Positions 13,971 to 18,474 of a stretch of DNA of 18,474 nucleotides are shown here, piece after piece. This stretch comes from JAJYIW01 sp036787065 (lineage in GTDB: Bacteria > Chloroflexota > Anaerolineae > Anaerolineales > Anaerolineaceae): positions 1 to 18,474 of the forward strand of contig DAIQPZ010000044.1 of the NCBI GenBank assembly GCA_036787065.1, given 5' to 3'. The notes under the pieces were generated by a model, which made no database searches, was not told the DNA's origin, and saw nothing but the letters and a program-made list of their open reading frames with translations. The position numbers were made by a program, and so were the translations under genes. The number at the start of each line of letters is the position of its first letter. Positions within the stretch are counted from its first letter, which is position 1.

Positions 13971-14089
13971 GATTTACATTTTACGTCAAAATCAAGATGG
14001 TTGGGTAATGGGCGTTTTAATGGATCGCCCGAAAATTTTCACTCAATTGTCACTTTTTTAGGAACCATTCAGTGAATTTGGGAGGACAT

Positions 14090-14767
14090 ATGAAAGAACG
14101 GATCTTGATCGTTGAAGATGATGAAGCTATTTTAAAGGTGTTGAAACGTGTCCTGGCTTACGAGGGCTATCAGGTCGATGCTGCCCTGGATGGACAGGCG
14201 GGTTTGACCATGGCCAATAACGAACATCCTGATTTGATCATTTTGGATTGGATGCTGCCGGATATGGATGGCCTGGATGTCTGCCGTCGTTTGCGCCTGG
14301 TGGGCAGCATTCCTATCCTGATGCTGACCGCCAAAGACACGATCCAGGACCGCGTGCAAGGGTTGGACGCTGGCGCGGATGATTATGTGGTAAAGCCATT
14401 TGAGCTGGATGAGCTTCTGGCCCGGATTCGTGCTTTGCTGCGCCGCACACAACCGGACCGCGCCCAGGTGCTCAGTTTTGCCGATCTGACCCTGGATACC
14501 AGCACCCGCCAGGCCAACCGGAAGGGCCGCACCATTTCGTTGACTGCCAAAGAGTATGAATTATTAGAGCTGTTCTTACGCCATCCCCGCCAGGTATTGA
14601 CTCGCGAGATGATTTTCGATCGTGTCTGGGGATATGATTTCGGTGGCGAAAGTAATGTGCTCGATGTCTATATCCGGTATCTCCGTCAAAAGCTCGAAGA
14701 AGGTGGAGAGATCCGCCTGCTGCATACTGCCCGTGGAGTGGGATATGTCTTAAGAGAACAGCCCTGA
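14090..14767 (+). CDS. OmpR/PhoB-type response regulator (225 aa)
   Basis: This is a cytoplasmic transcription factor switched by phosphorylation from the kinase encoded next. The receiver domain (1-120) has the acidic pair D10-D11, the phosphoacceptor D53 (LILDWMLPDMDG context), T80 and K102 (VVKPFE). The C-terminal winged helix (about 130-225) has typical OmpR landmarks: LTAKEYELLELFLRHPRQVL, VWGYDF, VDVYI-type VLDVYIRYLRQKLE and HTARGVGYVL. I chose the ATG at 14090 because GGGAGG (14080-14085) is correctly spaced. A GTG at 14072 would place that ribosome site inside the gene. The stop overlaps the kinase start by one base (TGATG). Targets and stimulus cannot be read from the sequence. Confidence 0.95.
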   Translation: MKERILIVEDDEAILKVLKRVLAYEGYQVDAALDGQAGLTMANNEHPDLIILDWMLPDMDGLDVCRRLRLVGSIPILMLTAKDTIQDRVQGLDAGADDYVVKPFELDELLARIRALLRRTQPDRAQVLSFADLTLDTSTRQANRKGRTISLTAKEYELLELFLRHPRQVLTREMIFDRVWGYDFGGESNVLDVYIRYLRQKLEEGGEIRLLHTARGVGYVLREQP

Positions 14768-16149
14768 TGTCTTTACGTTTGCGCCTGACCATGCTATATG
14801 CCAGCCTTTTAGGGGGAATTATCCTCATCATTGGCATTGTCGTCTACAGCGTGGTCAGTGTTGTTTTGGTTAATCAGACTGACGATCTGATCACCAGAAC
14901 TGTTTATGATATTACTTCCGTGCTGCGAGTCAGTAGCTCGGGGGACCTGGATGCGGTCAATATTCCTTCTTTGAATTTAATCGAGAATACTTACATCCAG
15001 ATCTGGGGCAGGGATGGGCATTTACTGTCATCTTCAGATAATATTCTGCGTTATACGAAGCCGATCGATCCGCAAAATTTACAGATCACCCGTCCAGTTT
15101 TTCATGATTCTCTGGTGAGTAACAACCATCTGCGCGTGATCAGTGTACCCCTCGAGGTTAATAAACGCCAGGTTGGGCTGTTGCAAGTCGGGATAAGCCT
15201 CAGTTTCCTGGACCGGACACAACAGGTTCTATTAGTTGTCCTTATTTTTACAGACATCATTGCCATGGGGATGGCAGCTCTGGTTGGTTGGTTAGTTTTG
15301 GGGAGAGCCCTGGCTCCTCTTGAGACGGTCACACAAGTTGCCATTCAAATTACCCGGGCTGATGATCTTTCCCGGCGCATTCCCTTATCTGGTTCGCCTA
15401 ATGACGAAGTGGGCCAGTTGATTCAAGCTTTTAATCAAACCCTTGGACGGCTGGAACAATTATTTACTGCTCAGCGCCGCTTCATGGCCGACGTGAGCCA
15501 CGAATTACGCACGCCCTTGACGGTGATCAAGGCAAACGTGGCTTTAATGAGCCGCCTGGGTGAAGCGGATAAAGAGTCATTGGCTGGAATTGAAAACGAA
15601 GTGGATCGCCTGACCCGTATGGTGGGCGACCTGTTATTATTGGCCCAGGCTGAATCGGGCAAGATCCCCCTCGATATGCGCCCGGTTGCGCTCGACACAG
15701 TCCTTCTGGAAGTATTTCAACAAATGCGCCTCCTCGCTGGGGATCGCTTGCTGGTTAAACTGGTTGATATCGATCAGGTTGTGGTTAACGGTGACCGTGA
15801 CCGCTTGAAGCAGGTGTTTTTAAACATTGGAAGCAATGCGATCAAATACACGCCTGCCGGTGGACAGATCCAGGTGGGTCTTTCTAAATCGGGTTCGCAG
15901 GTGCGCGTGGTGGTTACGGATAGTGGGCCTGGTATCCCTGCCCAGGATATTCCGCATATTTTTGAGCGCTTTTATCGGGGTGAAAAATCACGCACACGCA
16001 GTCGCGATGGGGGAGGGTTCGGACTGGGTTTGTCGATCGCGTATTGGATTGTGCACAACCATGGTGGGCGGATCGAGGTTGATTCGAAGGTCGGGAATGG
16101 CACGACTTTCTGCGTATGGCTGCCGGTGGAGGCGGTTAAATTAACTTAA
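14767..16149 (+). CDS. HAMP-containing sensor histidine kinase (460 aa)
   Basis: An N-terminal transmembrane helix (about 9-35) and a second (about 154-178) flank an extracytoplasmic sensor of about 120 residues without a recognised fold. A HAMP linker (about 180-232) follows. The HisKA block RRFMADVSHELRTPLTVIKA carries the phosphorylated H245. The ATPase domain has N box NIGSNAIKYTPAGG, G1 box DSGPGIP, F box IFERFYRG and G2 box GGGFGLGLSIA. It would autophosphorylate and pass phosphate to D53 of the upstream regulator. Translation is probably coupled, since start and stop share one base. The stop codon overlaps the stop of the convergent lytic transglycosylase gene (16146-16149), leaving no room for a terminator between them. 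Confidence 0.95.
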   Translation: MSLRLRLTMLYASLLGGIILIIGIVVYSVVSVVLVNQTDDLITRTVYDITSVLRVSSSGDLDAVNIPSLNLIENTYIQIWGRDGHLLSSSDNILRYTKPIDPQNLQITRPVFHDSLVSNNHLRVISVPLEVNKRQVGLLQVGISLSFLDRTQQVLLVVLIFTDIIAMGMAALVGWLVLGRALAPLETVTQVAIQITRADDLSRRIPLSGSPNDEVGQLIQAFNQTLGRLEQLFTAQRRFMADVSHELRTPLTVIKANVALMSRLGEADKESLAGIENEVDRLTRMVGDLLLLAQAESGKIPLDMRPVALDTVLLEVFQQMRLLAGDRLLVKLVDIDQVVVNGDRDRLKQVFLNIGSNAIKYTPAGGQIQVGLSKSGSQVRVVVTDSGPGIPAQDIPHIFERFYRGEKSRTRSRDGGGFGLGLSIAYWIVHNHGGRIEVDSKVGNGTTFCVWLPVEAVKLT

Positions 16150-16838
16150 GGACCAATGCCCAGGCGTTGACTGGCCTGCAGGCAAAGGCGCCACCCGTTT
16201 TGTAACAACCATTTATTTAATGTCTGGCTGCTATCTGCCCCTTGGAGGGCATCCTGGTAGATCTTGCTACCCCAATAAGTATACTGAACGGTCTCATCTG
16301 GCCAGAGTGTTTCATCTTGCCCAATCAAATTCATCCCACCATTATAACTGGCCAGGGCCATACGAACATCACCGTGAGCCGCGTCGAGGGAATTTTTAAG
16401 ATACGCCAGGCCGCGATAAGCATTGGTTGCTGGATCTTGCGGCCTTTCTCCTGCTTTGAAATGAAAGGGCATTACCTGGAATAAACCCGTGGCGCCAGCC
16501 CGCGAGCCCGCTTCAGGATCCCCACAAGATTCGATTTGTATGACTGTGGCTACCAGATTGGGTTCTAATTGCCATTGGGCAGCCCATTTTTCAATCGAGG
16601 CCCCCCAAAATTTAACCGGGATGGAAAAGAATGGGGCGATGTGGCCGGGTTGTGCCGTAGCGCCTGGTCCATACGTCTGGGTGGGGGATAATCGGGTCGT
16701 ACCCATCGCAACGATGACGATAAATAACCCAACCGCCAGGATGCCTGCTGTGGGTAGGAGGAAAAAAGACAGGCAACCCGCTTTGTGTCGCCGGCGGGTT
16801 GCCTGGGAGGAGAAGAGAAAGGATTGGTGAGGAGGCAT
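16146..16838 (-). CDS. Membrane-anchored lytic transglycosylase, SLT domain (230 aa)
   Basis: The enzyme cleaves the MurNAc-GlcNAc bond of peptidoglycan. A basic N-region (RRRHK, 15-19) and hydrophobic helix (23-44) form a signal anchor. A short Thr/Gly/Pro linker precedes the catalytic SLT domain. Family motifs are IQIESCGDP with the catalytic E103, GATGLFQVMP, and ALASYNGGMN, followed by a Tyr-rich YTYWG. No Shine-Dalgarno precedes ATG 16838, and a terminator-like hairpin lies inside codons 12-24, so the start is uncertain; no other Met lies before residue 45. It follows the four-helix membrane protein gene by 36 bp and is probably cotranscribed with it. A peptidoglycan hydrolase implies a murein-containing envelope, which fits the LPKTG protein elsewhere in the window. 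Confidence 0.88.
   Translation of the reverse strand: MPPHQSFLFSSQATRRRHKAGCLSFFLLPTAGILAVGLFIVIVAMGTTRLSPTQTYGPGATAQPGHIAPFFSIPVKFWGASIEKWAAQWQLEPNLVATVIQIESCGDPEAGSRAGATGLFQVMPFHFKAGERPQDPATNAYRGLAYLKNSLDAAHGDVRMALASYNGGMNLIGQDETLWPDETVQYTYWGSKIYQDALQGADSSQTLNKWLLQNGWRLCLQASQRLGIGP
16762..16805 (-). terminator. Intrinsic-terminator-like hairpin within the 5' end of the transglycosylase gene
   Basis: On the minus strand, CAGGCAACCCGC (16805-16794) pairs perfectly with GCGGGTTGCCTG (16781-16770) across a 12-nt loop. It is followed by TCTTTTTT (16769-16762). It may attenuate read-through from the upstream gene, or mean that the coding region begins downstream. Confidence 0.65.
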
Positions 16839-16874
16839 TAAGCATTTGGCCTGATGGTCCCCGCCATCAGATTT

Positions 16875-17657
16875 TCAACGGCGGGTATCTGGGGTAATGA
16901 CCTCGCGGGATGAAGTGACTACAGTGCGAGGGCTCATTGAGACACTATGATAGGTTGGTTCGGGGCGGCTGTAAGCTGGTTCAGACCGGCCAAAACTGGC
17001 GTCTGTGCGTTGGAGCGGTTTGGGCGCTGGGCGCGAAGCTGCCTGGTTGGGCGAAAAAGCCGCCTGTGATGGGGTGGAAATCGTATTTAAAGAGCGAACA
17101 CCGTTTTGGTGGCTATTGACTGTCCTCTGGCGGTCTGTCTGTGAAAAAAGGCGGTCGCCGGCATATGAGAGTGAGCCGATGATCAGAATGCGGATCAGCC
17201 ACACCATCACAGCTACGAAAACTGGGACAACTTTCAATAAAGTGCCCTGATCAATGACCGAGCTGCTTTGCAGCGGATGATTGACGATCGCCATGGATAC
17301 ACCCCACCAGGTGAGAATGGCGTTCATCGTGGCTGCCAGCAGCCAGGCGCCAAACAGGTACCAGACCTCATTTGGCTCACTGGCCTTTTGCTCGGGTGTG
17401 AAGAGACGCGCAATCCCGGCGAAATCAATGCCACAAAAAGCAATCGAGAGAATGGTGGCCCAATGTAATCCAGCAAAGCTCATGTTGCCCAGAACATCGC
17501 CGAGGGCGAATTCTGTCGTGCTGTAATTAAACGATTCAAAGGCTAGCAACGCGGTCAGAATAATTATACCAAAGACCATCCCGCGTTGGAGGCGGATATT
17601 GGATAAGAATTTACTCAGGTTTAAACCCAAGCCCTGGCGAGTTCCTGTGATATTCAT
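16875..17657 (-). CDS. Four-helix membrane protein with disordered C-terminal tail, LexA-like-controlled (260 aa)
   Basis: I do not recognise this family. After a short N-terminal basic amphipathic segment come four hydrophobic helices (about 27-45, 60-82, 97-120, 140-165). A Ser/Pro/Gln/Arg-rich tail of about 90 residues follows (about 171-260), which looks disordered. No catalytic motif is visible. The Shine-Dalgarno AGGAGG sits 10 nt before ATG 17657. The gene is preceded by a perfect sigma-70 promoter overlapped by a palindromic operator, and its 5' leader of about 97 nt contains repeat copy E3. The transglycosylase gene follows. The control arrangement suggests an inducible membrane protein, perhaps stress-induced; that is inference. 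Confidence 0.8.
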   Translation of the reverse strand: MNITGTRQGLGLNLSKFLSNIRLQRGMVFGIIILTALLAFESFNYSTTEFALGDVLGNMSFAGLHWATILSIAFCGIDFAGIARLFTPEQKASEPNEVWYLFGAWLLAATMNAILTWWGVSMAIVNHPLQSSSVIDQGTLLKVVPVFVAVMVWLIRILIIGSLSYAGDRLFSQTDRQRTVNSHQNGVRSLNTISTPSQAAFSPNQAASRPAPKPLQRTDASFGRSEPAYSRPEPTYHSVSMSPRTVVTSSREVITPDTRR

Positions 17658-17696
17658 TTTTTAAAGCCTCCTAAAATCAAAAGGGTTGGTAAAATT

Positions 17697-17743
17697 GTAA
17701 CTACTCATCCTTGGGGTGAAAGTTCCCGAATGTGAGCAGTGAT
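17697..17743. mobile_element. MITE-like element, copy E3 (short form)
   Basis: The left end GTAACTACTCAT and the right end TGAGCAGTGAT (inverted ATCACTGCTCA) enclose a 25-nt centre, which is shared almost exactly, in inverse orientation, with copy E6 at 8927-8952. It lies in the 5' leader of the - strand gene starting at 17657. No target duplication is evident. Confidence 0.6.
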
Positions 17744-17760
17744 TCAAGAGTGATATCAGC

Positions 17761-17789
17761 ATTATAGAACAATTGTTCTGTGTTGTCAA
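17761..17789 (-). promoter_or_regulatory. Perfect consensus sigma-70 promoter
   Basis: On the minus strand, TTGACA (17789-17784) and TATAAT (17766-17761) are separated by exactly 17 nt. Transcription would begin near 17754 and read the gene at 17657. Matching at all twelve positions implies a strong promoter that needs repression. Confidence 0.85.
17766..17779. promoter_or_regulatory. LexA/SOS-box-like operator in the promoter spacer
   Basis: AGAACAATTGTTCT is a 14-bp perfect palindrome containing GAAC-N4-GTTC, the core of the Gram-positive (DinR-type) LexA box. It occupies most of the spacer and touches the -10 box, so a bound repressor would block RNA polymerase. Another palindrome-binding repressor remains possible. 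Confidence 0.6.
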
Positions 17790-17939
17790 TAGGGCAATCT
17801 CTGGTTTTTTTAACGAATTGGCTGGCGCTGCCCCTGGCTAGCGTATAGTTGGCCGCCGTCAGTCGGCTGCAGGGCAGATCCTTGACTCTTTAACTGAATT
17901 CTGATAAACTCCCAACCCGTTGCAGATTTTCATGAGACC

Positions 17940-17968
17940 TTGCCTAAGCGTAAGGCCTTTGGTATAAT
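17940..17968 (+). promoter_or_regulatory. Promoter of the tRNA-tuf operon
   Basis: TTGCCT (17940-17945, 4/6) and a perfect TATAAT (17963-17968) are separated by 17 nt. The start of transcription would be near 17975, about 30 nt before the first tRNA. The rest of 17790-17939 shows no gene. Confidence 0.7.
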
Positions 17969-18005
17969 CTGGCAGGTTAAAGGCTGTACCTTATCAAATA
18001 AGGGC

Positions 18006-18078
18006 GCCGGCGTAGCTCAATAGGCAGAGCAACCGCCTTGTAAGTGGTAGGTTATGGGTTCGATTCCCATCGTCGGCT
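18006..18078 (+). tRNA. tRNA-Thr (anticodon TGT)
   Basis: The acceptor stem GCCGGCG/CGTCGGC has one G-U pair. The D stem is GCTC/GAGC, and the anticodon stem ACCGC/GTGGT holds the loop CTTGTAA with anticodon TGT at 18039-18041. The T loop reads TTCGATT. The discriminator is T; CCA is not encoded (TCA follows). Confidence 0.95.
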
Positions 18079-18168
18079 CACGTTGCTGATTGGCGATCGG
18101 GATTATTTTGCGGAAATTGAATAACTCTGATCTCGAGCAAGCGACGTCTTGCCAGGCGCACAAGATAT

Positions 18169-18252
18169 GGACGGTTACCCAAGTGGCCAACGGGGACTGA
18201 CTGTAAATCAGTTGGCGACACGCCTTCGGAGGTTCGAATCCTTCACCGTCCA
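18169..18252 (+). tRNA. tRNA-Tyr (anticodon GTA)
   Basis: The acceptor stem is GGACGGT/ACCGTCC, and the anticodon stem ACTGA/TCAGT holds the loop CTGTAAA with anticodon GTA. A long variable arm is present, as expected for bacterial tRNA-Tyr (84 nt). The discriminator is A; CCA is not encoded. Confidence 0.95.
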
Positions 18253-18296
18253 CAATGTTCTGTTTTAAATTGCGGGACATCATTTTTTGTCGGCAA

Positions 18297-18369
18297 GCCC
18301 TCATAGCTCAGTTGGTAGAGCACGTTCTTGGTAAGAACGGGGTCATGGGTTCGAATCCCATTGAGGGCT
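18297..18369 (+). tRNA. tRNA-Thr (anticodon GGT)
   Basis: The acceptor stem is GCCCTCA/TGAGGGC, the D stem GCTC/GAGC, and the anticodon stem CGTTC/GAACG with loop TTGGTAA, giving anticodon GGT. The T loop reads TTCGAAT and the discriminator is T. It lies 54 nt before the EF-Tu start. Confidence 0.95.
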
Positions 18370-18423
18370 CATGCTGCCGAGTGGATTGACTTGATTTGTA
18401 ACTGTTTTTAAGGAGATGGATTT

Positions 18424-18474
18424 ATGGCGAAGCAGAAGTTTGACCGGTCGAAGCCGCACCTGAACGTAGGGACG
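18424..18474 (+). CDS. tuf: Elongation factor Tu, N-terminal fragment (cut by window end)
   Basis: The 17 visible codons encode MAKQKFDRSKPHLNVGT, which is the conserved EF-Tu N-terminus just before the first strand of the GTPase domain. EF-Tu delivers aminoacyl-tRNA to the ribosome. AAGGAGATGG (18410-18419) is a strong Shine-Dalgarno. The position behind tRNA-Thr, tRNA-Tyr and tRNA-Thr matches the tufB operon layout known from Escherichia coli. The gene continues beyond the window. Confidence 0.93.
   Translation, partial: MAKQKFDRSKPHLNVGT

Noticed and set aside
13875..14075. 66-residue + strand ORF before the response regulator
   Set aside because: It spans element E5, has no Shine-Dalgarno and no protein-like pattern.
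17882..17910. Second promoter for the tRNA operon (TTGACT with GATAAA)
   Set aside because: The spacer is only 15 nt and the -10 is poor; the promoter at 17940-17968 is much better.
18017..18304. 95-residue minus-strand ORF across the tRNA cluster
   Set aside because: It is the antisense translation of tRNA genes (peptides such as GEGFEPP and MGIEPITYHLQG are known artefacts).
1..18474. CRISPR array
   Set aside because: The repeats seen are few, inverted and unevenly spaced, and there are no cas genes.

Overview
The window reads as bacterial chromosome, most likely Chloroflexota, class Anaerolineae. I infer this from a MutL/DUF6754-type membrane operon, zinc-ribbon protein with repeated P-D-W-L motifs, Thr/Pro-rich extracytoplasmic linkers, SH3-tailed membrane proteins, and several starts that look leaderless. 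No phylogenetic computation was possible.

Layout. (1) 1-177: a repeat element with a 52-bp perfect palindrome. (2) 337-8836, + strand: one tightly packed set of eight genes. They encode a small unknown protein, a DUF6754-like protein, a polytopic membrane protein, a 902-residue zinc-ribbon/13-motif/membrane protein, another polytopic protein, a MutL-like ASKHA ATPase, a barrel-sandwich plus KOW protein, and a protein with an LPKTG sorting signal. This is the best candidate for an undescribed system: an envelope complex with a cytoplasmic ATPase. (3) 8862-9007: hairpins and a bidirectional terminator between convergent genes. (4) 9017-11831, - strand: phosphoglucomutase/phosphomannomutase and a DUF389-type membrane protein fused to an SH3-like tail. 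(5) 12047-13186, +: a BMP-like substrate-binding lipoprotein, convergent with a monotopic sugar-phosphate transferase (13191-13850, -). (6) 14090-16149, +: an OmpR-type response regulator and a HAMP histidine kinase. (7) 16146-17657, -: a lytic transglycosylase and a four-helix membrane protein. The latter is driven by a perfect consensus promoter whose 17-nt spacer holds a LexA-like palindrome. (8) 17940-18474, +: promoter, tRNA-Thr(TGT), tRNA-Tyr(GTA), tRNA-Thr(GGT) and the first 17 codons of EF-Tu.

A family of short inverted-repeat elements, with termini close to GTAACTRCTCA, is scattered through the intergenic spaces (six copies or relics). One copy has a perfect 8-bp target duplication and another a 7/8 duplication. 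GTAA termini with 8-bp duplications suggest IS66-type MITEs. Four genes that follow -10 boxes (337, 11813, 12047, 13850/13847) have only 3-7 nt between the -10 box and the start codon and no Shine-Dalgarno. Most other genes with a clear start (for example 8240, 10477, 14090, 17657, 18424) have good Shine-Dalgarno sequences.
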